Assembly (NCBI GenBank): GCA_009859145.1
Contig: VRVR01000003.1
Coordinates: 124,001-188,000, forward strand
Length of the DNA stretch: 64,000 nucleotides
DNA from: Andalucia godoyi
Taxonomy: Eukaryota; Discoba; Jakobea; Jakobida; Andaluciidae
Direction: 5' to 3'
A model generated the notes under the pieces. It was not told the DNA's origin. It searched no databases and saw only the letters and a list, made by a program, of their open reading frames with translations. The position numbers and the translations under genes are program-made. Positions 48,929-61,055 of this stretch are shown piece by piece. Each line of letters opens with the position of its first letter. Within the stretch, counting starts at the first letter, position 1.

Positions 48929-51514
48929 TTACATGGGAAGAAGTTCATCGCCGAGTTCTTCGTTGCCCCAGTCATCATCATCTTGTTGTTTCGGTGCACT
49001 GGTTGCCTTTCTGGATGCGGTTGACGGTCTCTTGAGGGGCTTACCAGAACTTGCAATAACATTCGCGTTTCGTTGTTGTTGGATCATCTGTTGCTGCTGG
49101 CGCTGTTCGGCCACCGATTTGCTGACGGCGTCATCAATCGGCTCTGGGTCTGTCACTGCGGGTGGCTGGTCCTGTTGGTAAAGTTGGGCTTCCGATGCCT
49201 TGCGCATTTCCACACGTGACAGCGCATTGTGGTACTCAATTGCTTCGTCCTTCAGACCAAGGTCGTTGCAAATATGGACCAGATAACGAAGGCACTCTGC
49301 ATTCTCTGGATGCTGCTTATGAATATCCTCATACAACTTCTTTGCTGGCTGATACGACCCGATTCTGCGAAGACACGAAGCTACCATAAGTTTCCACTTC
49401 ACCTCGTGCGGCTGGATTTCCGACGCACGCTCAAAGAACGCCATCGCCTTTTCGTACACCTCGGACTTCACAAAATACGCTCCAAGCCAGGAAATGACGT
49501 CCATGCTTACCGGCAAGTATCGATACGATTCCAAATGATAATGATACGCCCTGGATTCATCGCCTTGGCGAGCATACAGTCCACCAATGCGAGCAAGCAC
49601 ATTTGCATCTGTTGGAACGCGAGAGATCAGTTTAGTGTACATTTCCAGAGCCTTGTCTTCCTGGTCAAGAGCATCGTGCAGATCTGCAATCTGCCACATC
49701 ACCTCCACGGAATCCGGCATAATGGCCAGCAGTTTTCGGAAAGCACGCAGAGCATCCTCCATCCGACCCTGGCGCTTCGAACACAAAGCATAATTGTAAA
49801 TCGCCTCGACGCAGTCCGCTTCCGCCTCGATGGCATCAAGATACGTCTGGCGTGCCTCCTCATACTCTCCGTTGAAGAATGCGCAATTGCCCTTGTTCAC
49901 AAGAGCTTTTGCGTTATACTTGTCGACCTCCACAGCGAGAGTGGCATACTTGCGGGCATTCTCAATGTCACCTTCCAAAAAGTACAGATAGGAAAGGTTC
50001 GTCGCAGCACGGGCCTTGTATGCCTCATTCTTGCGCTCAAATTCCTTCATCGCGTCGATCGCAGCGTGGAACGAACCCTGCTTCAAAAAGTCCACACATC
50101 GACTCATTTCCAACTCCACATCCATGTGGAACTTCGTGTTGAGCTCAAAAGCACGAACTTGCTCGATGACAAAACTCCAATCTCCCAGTGCCGGCGCGAT
50201 CAGGCGTGCCGCTCGCAAAATAGTCTGAACAAGTTCCCGTTCCCGGACCCGGAGTTCTTCGCGAAGATCATCCGACTTCAGCACTTCTTCATTGTCCTCT
50301 TCCGTCTCTTCTTGCAGCAAATCACGCGAGTTGCTCTGCTGGGAGCTGTCCAAGTTTTGATGTGACGCAGAGACAAGCACGGTGCGCGGCGTCGGGATCG
50401 ACAAGAGCTTCACAAACCCCTTCTTCATCTTGTCGCGGTCACCCAACGCAAAGTAGCACAGCAGCAGATTCATACCCGTTTGCAGCTCCGGTGCTCCATC
50501 CATAACCGTTTCATAGGACTGGATTGCATCCTGGTACTGGTTGAGCCTCACAAACGTGTTTCCAATATTTCTCATAATCTTAAATCGCAGTGATCTGGAG
50601 GTAGACGGAATCTGATCAAGCGCCATTCTGTACATCTTGATGGCCTGTTGGAATTTCTTCTGGGCGAAGCAGATGTTTCCAATATTGATTCGGAGCTGCG
50701 GCGATTGCGAATATTGCTTGTTTTTCAGCAAGATCGTATGCGTGTTCATCGCTTCGGTGTACTGCTCGTTGTTTTCGTACTGCACTGCCAAATTGAAAAT
50801 GACGGCGTACGTCAAATCATAGTTGGTTCCCTCCGTAAGATTGCTGAGTTCGCGGTGCCTCATCAACGCTCTCTCCTTCTTTCCGGCCTCCTTTGCGCGT
50901 TCCAAAGCCTGCGGAAAGTCCTTCTTTGACGCAAGCTCGGCAGATTCCTCAAGTAAACGATTCACTTCCTTTTCCATATCCAGTGCAACTGTTTCTGGAG
51001 TTTCAACCTTTTTGTAGAGCGGAAACTCTGCTCCTTTTGGCCCTTGCTTGAGGGGATCAAACACAGCTCGTGATTGCGCAGATGCGCCACCAGATGAGTA
51101 GCCAGCACCTCGGTTCGATGTCATCGGTCTAGCCAACCCGCCTTCTCCTGAAACACCACCACCAGCGCCACCCGACGCTGTACCAGGAGGCTGCATGCCA
51201 GTCCCAGGGCGTCCTCCAGCCCCAGTCCCAGGAGCCACGAATCCCGTGCGAGGGATTTGCATCGCAGTTGCCGGCGGCTTATTCGCTGTGTTTCCGCCCG
51301 CAGCTCCCACACCTGGATTCACATAGCCCGTCCCTGGAACCCCAGATGCAGTGCCAATGGGCGCATTGTAACCATATGTGCTTTGAGAAGTCTTGAATCC
51401 AGAATAGATATCGTCGTCGTCATCTCCCGATCCACCACCGCCGTTTGCTGGATATCGATTGTTTGCAGTCGGATAAAGAGTTCCCATGTCGTCCGCTTTT
51501 GATACACGTCTCAT
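48929..51514 (-). CDS. IFT88: Intraflagellar transport protein IFT88
   Basis: IFT88 is a core IFT-B subunit needed to build cilia and flagella. The product (about 861 aa) has a Gly/Pro-rich N-terminus with DDDDDIYSGF, the usual IFT88 opening. It continues with ARPMTSNRGAGYSS, a helical linker, and two TPR arrays (about 230-380 and 480-760; YDLTYAVIFNLAVQYENNEQY, INIGNICFAQKKFQQAIKMY, AKALVNKGNCAFFNGEYEEA, AIYNYALCSKRQGRMEDALR). A disordered C-terminus ends DDDDWGNEELGDELLPM. Start choice is uncertain: ATG 51514 (MRRVSKADD) or ATG 51487 (MGTLYPTAN). A TTTTTTGTAG just upstream could be an acceptor of a 5' UTR intron. A flagellated cell is implied. Confidence 0.95.
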   Translation of the reverse strand: MRRVSKADDMGTLYPTANNRYPANGGGGSGDDDDDIYSGFKTSQSTYGYNAPIGTASGVPGTGYVNPGVGAAGGNTANKPPATAMQIPRTGFVAPGTGAGGRPGTGMQPPGTASGGAGGGVSGEGGLARPMTSNRGAGYSSGGASAQSRAVFDPLKQGPKGAEFPLYKKVETPETVALDMEKEVNRLLEESAELASKKDFPQALERAKEAGKKERALMRHRELSNLTEGTNYDLTYAVIFNLAVQYENNEQYTEAMNTHTILLKNKQYSQSPQLRINIGNICFAQKKFQQAIKMYRMALDQIPSTSRSLRFKIMRNIGNTFVRLNQYQDAIQSYETVMDGAPELQTGMNLLLCYFALGDRDKMKKGFVKLLSIPTPRTVLVSASHQNLDSSQQSNSRDLLQEETEEDNEEVLKSDDLREELRVRERELVQTILRAARLIAPALGDWSFVIEQVRAFELNTKFHMDVELEMSRCVDFLKQGSFHAAIDAMKEFERKNEAYKARAATNLSYLYFLEGDIENARKYATLAVEVDKYNAKALVNKGNCAFFNGEYEEARQTYLDAIEAEADCVEAIYNYALCSKRQGRMEDALRAFRKLLAIMPDSVEVMWQIADLHDALDQEDKALEMYTKLISRVPTDANVLARIGGLYARQGDESRAYHYHLESYRYLPVSMDVISWLGAYFVKSEVYEKAMAFFERASEIQPHEVKWKLMVASCLRRIGSYQPAKKLYEDIHKQHPENAECLRYLVHICNDLGLKDEAIEYHNALSRVEMRKASEAQLYQQDQPPAVTDPEPIDDAVSKSVAEQRQQQQMIQQQRNANVIASSGKPLKRPSTASRKATSAPKQQDDDDWGNEELGDELLPM

Positions 51515-52259
51515 GAAACTACAAAAAACCAGTACCAAGCAACAACAGATGTCTCTTTTTGAGGGATAGGAGCAGGAGAAATGAGAAGGAAAAGACCAAA
51601 AAAAAAGAGAAAAAAGAAAAGAAAGAAAAATAACATCAAAAGAATACAAAAGAAAACGAGAAGAAGAAAAGATATTGTTAATCCAGCAACAACAGAGAAT
51701 GAGCTATGATAATCCAAAAAGGTTTTCCAAAACGTTAAAAAAACTAGAAAAGAAAAAGAAAAAATGTGGATTGATGCCTTGATGCAAGTTAGAGTTGCCC
51801 TGGTTTTTTTCCCCAGCCTTTGTCTGTACGCAAAACGAAAAGTCAGAGTGCTCTCTCTCTCTCTCTCTCTGTTCATTCTGCGTAACTGATTTGCCGCTAT
51901 CCTGTTCTCACACCAGTTTTTTTCTTTCCGGCCTGTTTCCCTTTTCCCTTTTCCCTTTTCCCTTGCTTCTCTTGTTTGCCTTGTTTTTCCACATTTTTCT
52001 TTCTTCTTTTCCCTCTTGTTGCTGTTGTTGTTACTGCCGTCTTGGATCGTGTATCTTGAGCGTGTTCTTGTTCCCGCTCGCCTTTTCTTTCTTTCCATTC
52101 TCTCTTTGGTGCAAAGAAAATCTGAGATTTATATACTGCGAGGATAAAGACAACACACACGCGCACACTCACAATTAAAAGAAGAAGGGGAATTTAAAAG
52201 TTTTCTGCGTCGCGAGGTTTGTTATTGTCTTTGCAAGGGCGGTGGAAAAGAAGGGGAAA
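51515..52259. other. Divergent spacer of IFT88 and LMBR1-family gene
   Basis: This 745-nt region is purine-rich near IFT88 and pyrimidine-rich near LMBR1, so each gene has a pyrimidine-rich coding-strand leader. A (CTCTCT) run lies at about 51850-51870 and CCCTTTT repeats at about 51938-51962. No gene is seen. Confidence 0.5.
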
Positions 52260-53780
52260 ATGCTGAACGTATGGATCATTGTGAGCATGTGCATTGTTGC
52301 ACTTCTCATCTTGATTGCTTCGATTTACTTCTTGGTTTATTTTTCATCTCCAGACGACCACAATCAAGCGTGGATCCCAAAGATTGTCGTTGTCCTCGGT
52401 CTTTGTTTCTCGTGTTTTGTTGTTCTGTTACTACCGGCATCCGTTGCCAACCAGCAGTCGGATGGTGGACTGGATCTGGAGATTCTTTGGCAATTTGTCT
52501 TGATGTCTCTCGCTGCGCTTTGCTTTGTCGTTATTCCATTTTGCATCTTCTACTATGAGGAGCAGGAGCCGGAGGGCGGGTGTGGAAAGCAGCTTGCTGG
52601 TGCAGTCATGTACACGTTTGCGATGCTTATCATCGTCGTCTTGTTCACTGTTCTCATGTATTTGTTTCTCGGGTTCACCGAGATTCCCTATACATCGTAT
52701 TCAACTGCGATCACGGACACTCTTTCCAGCAGTTGTGTTCCGGGAGCTGGAAAGGGCGGCTGTGGCGGTACGAGTTCAACGCTCGAGATCCGCGTTTCCA
52801 TCGTTGTGTACATCATTGCAGTGATGGCGTTCATCGGGTATTTCTTGCTGACGCTCTTTGGAGGAATCGGGCTCGTCGCTCTTCCAATGGACATGATCAA
52901 CGCGTATCTCAAGCGACCACAGAAACTCGAGCCTGCTGAACGTGCACGCATCAAGGTTGATCTTCAACAGCGAGCAACAAAGCTCATTGCGTCCGGCAAG
53001 GAGCTTGAGGCGCGCAAGAGATCGAAAGGGGGTATCTTTGACAGGAAGGGCCGCGCAACGTATCTCAAGTACAAGAGAGCCGTGTACTTTTTGGAGCGCG
53101 ACTTTGAGCGCCTGCGTTTAATTGAGAAGGAGGCAGGCGGATCGCCCTGGAGATGGTGGTTGTGTTTGTTTGTCGGACTTGTTGGCATCTGCTTGTCTAT
53201 CTGCTGGCTGTTGCAGATCCTTTTCTGGATGTTCCTTAACCCGCCCTTTTCTCCGTTCCTCAATCTCATGTTCATCGACTTGGACAAGGCAACGTCGTTC
53301 TTCGGTACTGTTTTCTACGGTATCTTTGTGTTCTATTTGCTATGGGCCATCATCAAGGGTTGCGTGAAGTTTGGTCTTCGTATTCTGTGCTTTGCAATCC
53401 ACCCGATGACTATTGGGAACACCCTGATGAACTCGTTCTTGTTCAACGTATCCATGATTTGTTTTTCGTCGGTTGCCGTTGTCACATTCTCTGCGCAAGC
53501 ATTTAGCGTCTATGCACGCTTCTCGGAAGGTGGAGTTTTGTTTGGAGTATACATCAGGTACCTTAAGGTTCTGACGTATTTCTGGCAGTACTATCTGTAC
53601 TTCTTCTGGGCCATTGCCGGTCTTTCGTTCATCTACCTGATTTTGTGCCCCAAGAAGCGCAAGCAGGAAGACGTGGATGTTGAGCTTATTGCGCTCCAGG
53701 GTGGAATTGGGCTCGACAAGGAGGAGAGGGATAGAAAGAGGAAAGAACGCGCCAAGAATGCAAAGTCCGCAAAGGCTTAA
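52260..53780 (+). CDS. LMBR1-domain multispanning membrane protein (LMBD family)
   Basis: LMBR1/LMBD proteins are nine-TM-type membrane proteins; members act as lysosomal cobalamin exporters or lipocalin receptors. The 506-aa product starts at ATG 52260 (MLNVWIIVSMCIV). It has hydrophobic segments spread over residues 4-480, a cytosolic Lys/Arg-rich loop (about 235-285), and the conserved IHPMTIGNTLMNSFLFNVSM block. It ends in a basic KRKERAKNAKSAKA tail. The pattern is closest to the plant LMBD1-type family, where IHPM and NSFLFNV are shared. The substrate cannot be inferred. Confidence 0.88.
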   Translation: MLNVWIIVSMCIVALLILIASIYFLVYFSSPDDHNQAWIPKIVVVLGLCFSCFVVLLLPASVANQQSDGGLDLEILWQFVLMSLAALCFVVIPFCIFYYEEQEPEGGCGKQLAGAVMYTFAMLIIVVLFTVLMYLFLGFTEIPYTSYSTAITDTLSSSCVPGAGKGGCGGTSSTLEIRVSIVVYIIAVMAFIGYFLLTLFGGIGLVALPMDMINAYLKRPQKLEPAERARIKVDLQQRATKLIASGKELEARKRSKGGIFDRKGRATYLKYKRAVYFLERDFERLRLIEKEAGGSPWRWWLCLFVGLVGICLSICWLLQILFWMFLNPPFSPFLNLMFIDLDKATSFFGTVFYGIFVFYLLWAIIKGCVKFGLRILCFAIHPMTIGNTLMNSFLFNVSMICFSSVAVVTFSAQAFSVYARFSEGGVLFGVYIRYLKVLTYFWQYYLYFFWAIAGLSFIYLILCPKKRKQEDVDVELIALQGGIGLDKEERDRKRKERAKNAKSAKA

Positions 53781-54125
53781 AAAAACGGGGCCTTGGCGTT
53801 GTTTTCGCCGCTTTCTGTATTTGTTGACGACGAGAATGATGATGGCATGTCTTTTTGTACCTTTTCTCAAATGAAATTGGAAACTGCCTTTTTTTTCCCC
53901 CCTTCTTTTTGTTTTTGTTTTATGTCGTCGTTGTTGTTGTTGTGTGTGTGTAAAAACGATCGATACAACAACAGGAGGAGGAGGAAGAAGAAGGGAATGG
54001 AATCCACGTCTGACGGATGCTTCAGTGCGGAATACAGTTTAAATAAGAAAAAGGGGAAAAACAACACCAAGAAAAGCGACGCATGCATGCCTCCTGTTAG
54101 ATAGAACGGCGACTCGAAAAGAGAT
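53781..54125. other. Convergent spacer of LMBR1-type gene and RAB2
   Basis: This 345-nt spacer has a GTTGTTGTTGTGTGTG run near 53928-53950 and a GGAGGAGGAAGAAG run near 53975. No gene is seen. Confidence 0.45.
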
Positions 54126-55492
<1,367 letters not shown>

Positions 55493-57364
55493 ATGAGCGC
55501 AAATTATCTGCCGAACCTTTCAAAAGCATGCATTAATCTGGTGGCGTTGCGAGACACGGCACGATCGGATCTCATTACTGTGCTAGACTCGGTTCGAGGA
55601 GGGAAAGTGCTTGTTCTTGACCCGCAGCTGATCGGCACGCTTTCATTGGTTGCAGAAGCCTCGCTTCTCAAAGAACATGGAGTGGAAAAGATCATGCTGC
55701 TTAGCGCGTCGCACATTGAAGGAGTGGAAGCAAACAAGAATGTTGTGTACATCGTCCGTGCTGCAATTCCGAACATGCGATCAATAGCGACCCAGATTCA
55801 CTTGACAGAGGCCTCTGTCTCCCTTAAGTACCACGTCTTTTTGATTCCACGACGTTCCCTTATTTGCGAACGAGTGCTGGAGGATCTCGGTGTTCTGGAC
55901 TCTATTCAACAAATTGGAGAAATGCAACTCGATTTGATTGCTTTCGACGACGATGTGTTGTCCATGGAGATGGAATCTGGATTCCGAGATATGGCTCTGG
56001 ACGGCGACAAGACGACTCTGTATTACGTTACTCGATCCATCATGAAGTTGCAGGCTGTGTTCGGTGTCATTCCCACCGTCATGGGAAAGGGCTCGCAAGC
56101 AAAGTTTGTGTCCGAGATGATGAAGCGCATGCACAAGGAACTGGAAATCGACTCTTTGAATGTGAATCCAGAGATTGACGGAATTTTCCTAATTGACCGT
56201 GATGTGGATCTGTTCACACCGATGCTCACACAGCTGACATATGAAGGCCTGGTTGATGAGATCTTTGGAATCAAGAACGGATTCGTCGAAGTCGAGCTGG
56301 AGGTGAAAGAGCAGCCCAAGGACAAGCAAGCTCAGCCGGCAGCAGCGTCCGCCTCCACGGATACACCAGCGGAGCAAACCAGATCTCTGCTGCAAAAGAC
56401 AAAGGTCCCGCTGAACAATTCAAACTCATTGTATTCTGAAATTCGAGATTTAAGTTTCACGCAAGTGGGACCGACGCTCAACAAGAAGGCCGTGTACATC
56501 GACGAGAATTACAAGGAGAGGCACCAGGCAAAAACAGTTTCGGAGATCAGAGAGTTTATGAAGAAGTTGCCGAATTTGCAAGAAGAGCATCGGGCCCTTG
56601 GAATTCACATTAACATTGCGGAGAAAATCTCGAAGATCGTTCGAGATTCCTCATTCCGCCGCCACATCGAAGCAGAACAGTCGATTATCGCAGGCGAATC
56701 GGAAAAGGAGAATCTTGAATACATTGAAGAGATTATCAATCGACAGGAGCCTCTCGGAAAGGTACTGCGGCTACTCTGTCTGTTCTCGATTGTGAACAAT
56801 GGATTGAAGCAGAAGCAGTATGAACTGTTCAGAAGGGAAATCATGCAAACCTACGGATTCGAGACTATTCTCACGCTTCACAATCTGGAAAAGAGCGGGC
56901 TGCTGAAGCGGTCCGAGAGCAAACCGTATTTTGGAGCGCTTCGAAAGTCCATGCGGCTTGTAGATGACAAGGAGGACTCGGGTGATATTTCTTATACGTT
57001 CGCTGGGTACGCACCACTGTCTATTCGTATCATTCAGTCTGCGTTGAGAGGGCAGCTGGGAGCTCTCGAGGAAACGTTGAAAGTCCTCCCGGGACCCCAA
57101 TTCGCTTTTCAGCAGGATCTTCCCGCTGGTGTGCGGCCGGTTTCGCAAATGCCAGATTTGTCGGGGACTATGCAGTCGAGGAAGAAGGTGTTGTTGGTCT
57201 ATTTCATTGGAGGTGTGTCGTTCGCGGAAATTGCCGCGCTTCGGTTGATTGCTCGTCAGGATGATTCCAGTTACGACATTATTGTTGCGTCGACAAAGCT
57301 CATCAATGGATCTTCTCTTTTGGAATCTGTGTATGAAAGGGTCGGTCTTCTTGCGGGGCAGTAA
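55493..57364 (+). CDS. VPS33: Sec1/Munc18-family protein VPS33
   Basis: VPS33 is the SM subunit of HOPS/CORVET and promotes SNARE assembly at endosomes and lysosomes or vacuoles. The 623-aa product begins MSANYLPNLSKACINLVALR. Sec1-like landmarks include VLDPQLIGTLSLVAEASLLKEHGVEKI, FLIDRDVDLFTPMLTQLTYEGL and the VPS33-specific IEEIINRQEPLGKVLRLLCL, REIMQTYGFETILTLHNLEKSGLL and FAGYAPLSIRII. The terminal VYFIGGVSFAEIAALRLI is diagnostic. Length fits (about 600 aa). ATG 55493 was chosen at the start of conservation. VPS33A versus VPS33B type was not resolved. Confidence 0.95.
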   Translation: MSANYLPNLSKACINLVALRDTARSDLITVLDSVRGGKVLVLDPQLIGTLSLVAEASLLKEHGVEKIMLLSASHIEGVEANKNVVYIVRAAIPNMRSIATQIHLTEASVSLKYHVFLIPRRSLICERVLEDLGVLDSIQQIGEMQLDLIAFDDDVLSMEMESGFRDMALDGDKTTLYYVTRSIMKLQAVFGVIPTVMGKGSQAKFVSEMMKRMHKELEIDSLNVNPEIDGIFLIDRDVDLFTPMLTQLTYEGLVDEIFGIKNGFVEVELEVKEQPKDKQAQPAAASASTDTPAEQTRSLLQKTKVPLNNSNSLYSEIRDLSFTQVGPTLNKKAVYIDENYKERHQAKTVSEIREFMKKLPNLQEEHRALGIHINIAEKISKIVRDSSFRRHIEAEQSIIAGESEKENLEYIEEIINRQEPLGKVLRLLCLFSIVNNGLKQKQYELFRREIMQTYGFETILTLHNLEKSGLLKRSESKPYFGALRKSMRLVDDKEDSGDISYTFAGYAPLSIRIIQSALRGQLGALEETLKVLPGPQFAFQQDLPAGVRPVSQMPDLSGTMQSRKKVLLVYFIGGVSFAEIAALRLIARQDDSSYDIIVASTKLINGSSLLESVYERVGLLAGQ

Positions 57365-57667
57365 TGCACAGTGTTGTTTGATTCTTTTGATTCATGGTTT
57401 CCTTTCTTTCTTCCCCGCTTTTGCACCTCCTCCTCCTCCTCCTCTTCTTCTTATTCTTCGGCGATGCTCGACGTGTCAAGTAAATCTGAAAACCGGACTT
57501 TTCGCATTTTATTTCCAGCATGCATATTGAACTATCGAAGAAATCTTCCTCCAAGCATGGATGTGGACGTCATCGTCATCCCCATCGCCATCCCCATCGC
57601 GATCACCATCGCGACCAAGCAAAAGCTTGGGTGCAGGGGGCACACCAATTGTGTTTCTCCTTGGAAA
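57365..57667. other. Convergent spacer downstream of VPS33
   Basis: This 303-nt spacer contains a (CTC)n stretch at about 57427-57450 and an ATCGCCATCCCC-like repeat at about 57565-57615. No gene is seen. Confidence 0.4.
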
Positions 57668-58102
57668 CTAATCTACATGGGCTTCATTTTCAATCTTGGC
57701 CTTTAGTTGTGCAGAGACGAGAATGCAAAAGAATTCGAGACAGAACTGGAGAAATACCACCACTGACGAATACAACAGCGACTGGTATTCTCCGGTGGGA
57801 CATGCGAGCGGCAAGTCCGAGAACAAGTCCTTTGGGCCATTGCAGGTGCATTTGAGCCTTTCCGTGATCCAGAAAAGCGCGCCTTGCAAGATCAGGAAAA
57901 ACGAAGTGGCGTACACATGCATCTTCAGCAGAGTTCTGTTGAGAAATGCAGCGCCCAGGACGAAAAACGGAAGCACGAGCAGCACAAGGGCAGAAGACGC
58001 ATGCGATGTCAGAGACCCAAAGAACGACAGGCCGCAAGTTAGCAGCATCACAAGAGAGAGCACATAGGTTATCCTTCGCAAGTAGCGAAAAACAGCAAGC
58101 AT
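57668..58102 (-). CDS. Unknown four-TM membrane protein
   Basis: I do not recognise this gene. The 144-aa product has four clear hydrophobic helices: YVLSLVMLLTCGLSFFG, ALVLLVLPFFVLGAAFL, YATSFFLILQGALFWI and LYSSVVVFLQFCLEFFCILV. A Cys-containing loop (LKCTCNGPKDLFSDLPLAC) lies between helices 3 and 4. The layout resembles tetraspan families such as tetraspanins in outline, but the loop is too short and lacks CCG. Start ATG 58102 lies at MLAVFRYLRR. A small membrane protein of unknown role is the safest call. Confidence 0.65.
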   Translation of the reverse strand: MLAVFRYLRRITYVLSLVMLLTCGLSFFGSLTSHASSALVLLVLPFFVLGAAFLNRTLLKMHVYATSFFLILQGALFWITERLKCTCNGPKDLFSDLPLACPTGEYQSLLYSSVVVFLQFCLEFFCILVSAQLKAKIENEAHVD

Positions 58103-58806
58103 TTTTCCTTCTTCTCTTTTTTTTTCTCTCTCTCTTTCTTTGGTGGAGGAGGCTATTGTGAAAAGACCGAAATGGGTTTATGGGTTTGAGGAATGTCCTT
58201 CTTGTTTGTTGCGGATCGGAAGCGCACACGGGGGAGTGGTGGTGGTAGTGGGTCGTACTTTTGCTATCGGAATCGTCGATCTCGATATTGAGTTCGAATG
58301 GAACCTGTGCAACTTCCTGCGGGTCCCGCTGTGCTTGGTTGGTGTCGGGGATTTGAGAGATTGTCCGCTTCCCGCTGGGCTTTCCTTTCCTGGTCTTCAA
58401 CTTCGAGAGTCAGGGACGAATCATTATGGGGGAGGGGGGGGGAATGGTATAAAAATGCCGAAGTCTCAAGTCCCCCCTCAAAGTCGACACAGCATCAACT
58501 CCCCAAAAATGATGCCTGCGGATGACGTCAGCGCGTATTTTAAGCGACATCTTTTCTCAATTGCGTCATTCTGGGGGCCACGTATTTTGTGACGTAATGA
58601 GGAAAAAAAAAAATCGCACTTGAAGTCATCCCAAACCTCTCCAAAAAGGACACGAAATCGCTTTTATTGAAAGTTTTTTCTTCTCGTTTCACCTTTTCTT
58701 TTCTTTTCTTTTTTTTTTCTTTTCGTTTTCTTTCCTCGTTTTGTTTCTTTCGTTTTATTTTTTCCCAAAATCAAATTGTTATTTCACTGTTAGTATTGCT
58801 ATAGAC
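58103..58806 (+). promoter_or_regulatory. HSP70 upstream region with three TGACG-type sites
   Basis: The 5' flank of HSP70 contains a palindromic TGACGTCA (58523-58530), TGCGTCAT (58562-58569) and TGACGTAA (58590-58597) within 75 nt. These sites resemble CRE/ATF (bZIP) elements. A TATAAAAA sequence occurs at 58448-58455. T-rich and TTTTC-rich sequence leads to the ATG. Clear heat-shock elements (inverted nGAAn arrays) are not evident. The regulatory role is inferred from motif clustering. Confidence 0.45.
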
Positions 58807-60768
58807 ATGTCTTTCGCTGAAGCCGTTGGTATTGATCTGGGAACTACCTACTCCTGCGTTGGAGTTTGGCAAGTTGACCACGTGGAGATTATCGCAAACG
58901 ACCAGGGTAACCGCACGACTCCTTCGTATGTTGCCTTCACCGATTCCGAGCGTCTGGTTGGAGATGCCGCAAAGAACCAGGTTGCGATGAACCCGCGCAA
59001 CACTGTGTTTGATGCAAAGCGTTTGATCGGCCGCAAGTTCACTGATGGCGATGTGCAGCGTGATATGAAGCACTGGCCGTTCGAGGTGTTTGCACGCCCG
59101 GGTGACAAGCCGTATATCCGTGTTCAGTTCAAGGGCGAGACCAAGGAGTTTGCCCCCGAAGAGATTTCCGCCATGGTTCTCGGAAAGATGAAGGAGATTT
59201 CCGAGTCGTTCCTGGGCCGTGAGGTCAAGAAGGCCGTCGTCACTGTCCCTGCCTATTTCAATGATTCGCAGCGCCAGGCAACCAAGGATGCTGGTACCAT
59301 TTCCGGACTTGATGTTCTCCGTATCATCAACGAGCCGACTGCAGCCGCCATTGCTTATGGTTTGGACAAGAAGTACAAGGGTGAGCGCAACATCCTCATC
59401 TTCGATCTTGGTGGTGGAACTTTCGATGTTTCCCTTCTGACCATCGAAGAAGGAGTTTTCGAGGTGAAGGCAACTGCCGGAGACACCCATTTGGGAGGCG
59501 AGGACTTCGATAACCGCATGGTGACATACTTTGTCGAGGAGTTCAAGCGCAAGCACAAGAAGGACATCACCTCGAGCGCACGCGCCCTCCGCCGCCTGCG
59601 CACCGCCTGCGAGCGTGCAAAGCGCACCCTTTCGTCGTCCACGCAGACGTCGATTGAAATCGACTCTCTCTTCGAGTCTGTTGATTTGTACACCACCTTG
59701 ACTCGTGCCAAGTTCGAGGAACTCAACATTGATCTCTTCCGCAAGTGCCTTGACCCCGTCGAGCGTGTCCTCAAGGATTCCAAGATGGACAAGTCGCAGA
59801 TCCACGACATTGTGTTGGTTGGAGGATCGACTCGTATCCCCAAGGTCCAGCAGCTCCTCCAGGAGTTCTTCAACGGAAAGGAGTTGAACAAGTCAATCAA
59901 CCCCGACGAAGCCGTTGCCTATGGTGCCGCCGTCCAGGCCGCCATCTTGACTGGTGACCAGTCCGAGAAGACAAAGGAGCTCTTGCTGCTTGATGTTGCC
60001 GCCCTTTCCATGGGTATCGAGACCGCCGGAGGTGTCATGACCAAGATCATTGAGCGTAACACGACCATCCCGTCCCGCAAGTCGCAGATCTTCACGACGT
60101 ACTCCGACAACCAGTCTGCAGTTACCATCCAGGTCTACGAAGGTGAGCGTGCCATGACTCGCGACAACCACCTTTTGGGACGCTTCGACCTCACTGGTAT
60201 CCCCCCTGCTCCCCGCGGAGTTCCTCAGATCGAGGTTACCTTTGACATTGATGCAAACGGTATCCTGAATGTTACTGCAGTCGAGAAGGGAACCGGAAAG
60301 TCCGAGAAGATCACCATCACCAACGAGAAGGGTCGTTTGTCCAAGGACGACATCGAGCGTATGGTTCGTGAGGCCGAGACCTTCAAGGATGCCGACAAGG
60401 AGGTTGCTGAGCGTGTTGCAGCCCGCAACGAGTTCGAGTCGCTTTCCTACAACGCCAAGCAGACCATCGAGGGAGACGCCGGAAAGAAGCTTTCTTCGGA
60501 CGACAAGAAGACCGCAGAGGACGCCATCCGTGCAGCCACCACTTGGCTCGAGAACAACCGTGAGGCCCCGAAGGATGAGGTCGATGCCCGCCGCAAGGAG
60601 TTCGAATCCGTCATCAACCCGATCTTCACCAAGCTCTACCAGGACGGAGGAGCTGCCCCGAACATGGGAGGCATGGGCGGTATGGGAGGTATGGGCGGTG
60701 CTCCGGATGCCGGTGCGTCGTCGGGATCTTCCAAGAAGGGAGGAGTAGTGGTCGAGGAGGTCGACTAA
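58807..60768 (+). CDS. HSP70: Cytosolic HSP70 chaperone
   Basis: This is the ATP-dependent cytosolic/nuclear Hsp70. The 653-aa product begins [21 protein letters not shown]. The ATPase signatures are [21 protein letters not shown] and [14 protein letters not shown]. The substrate domain includes [16 protein letters not shown]. The lid is followed by [11 protein letters not shown] and the C-terminal EEVD, the motif bound by TPR co-chaperones such as SGT2 in this same window. Codon use is strongly biased towards C/G-ending codons compared with neighbours, typical of a highly expressed gene. Start ATG 58807 follows a pyrimidine-rich leader. Confidence 0.98.
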   Translation: MSFAEAVGIDLGTTYSCVGVWQVDHVEIIANDQGNRTTPSYVAFTDSERLVGDAAKNQVAMNPRNTVFDAKRLIGRKFTDGDVQRDMKHWPFEVFARPGDKPYIRVQFKGETKEFAPEEISAMVLGKMKEISESFLGREVKKAVVTVPAYFNDSQRQATKDAGTISGLDVLRIINEPTAAAIAYGLDKKYKGERNILIFDLGGGTFDVSLLTIEEGVFEVKATAGDTHLGGEDFDNRMVTYFVEEFKRKHKKDITSSARALRRLRTACERAKRTLSSSTQTSIEIDSLFESVDLYTTLTRAKFEELNIDLFRKCLDPVERVLKDSKMDKSQIHDIVLVGGSTRIPKVQQLLQEFFNGKELNKSINPDEAVAYGAAVQAAILTGDQSEKTKELLLLDVAALSMGIETAGGVMTKIIERNTTIPSRKSQIFTTYSDNQSAVTIQVYEGERAMTRDNHLLGRFDLTGIPPAPRGVPQIEVTFDIDANGILNVTAVEKGTGKSEKITITNEKGRLSKDDIERMVREAETFKDADKEVAERVAARNEFESLSYNAKQTIEGDAGKKLSSDDKKTAEDAIRAATTWLENNREAPKDEVDARRKEFESVINPIFTKLYQDGGAAPNMGGMGGMGGMGGAPDAGASSGSSKKGGVVVEEVD

Positions 60769-61055
60769 GTCGCATAGTCCGTAAATAAATTTTAAGAAAA
60801 TACTAATAAATGGAAGGTTACAAGTTGGACACGCTCATTCGCATTTGCGTTTCGCACACAAGTCACACACCCCCACACACAAACAAGATTCAGAATGTCG
60901 GGCCCGAATGTTCCCTCCCCGAATTACACGCAGTTCAGCAGCGTAAACCGCTTGGTATTTTGCTTGCTTGCTTGTTTGTTTACTGGGCATTTTCAAGGCA
61001 AAAAAGTCGCCAAAAAAGTAGGTGGTTGTCATAGCAGTGGTACTGTGGCTGCCGA
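60769..61055. other. Spacer between HSP70 and methyltransferase genes
   Basis: This short spacer (287 nt) starts with an AATAAA-like signal (ATAAATAAAT region at about 60781) downstream of HSP70. A TTGCTTGCTTG stretch lies near 60960. No gene is seen. Confidence 0.4.

Noticed and set aside
58771..59805. 344-codon antisense ORF over HSP70
   Set aside because: This is a well-known artefact of biased codon use in Hsp70 genes. The sense strand is unambiguous.
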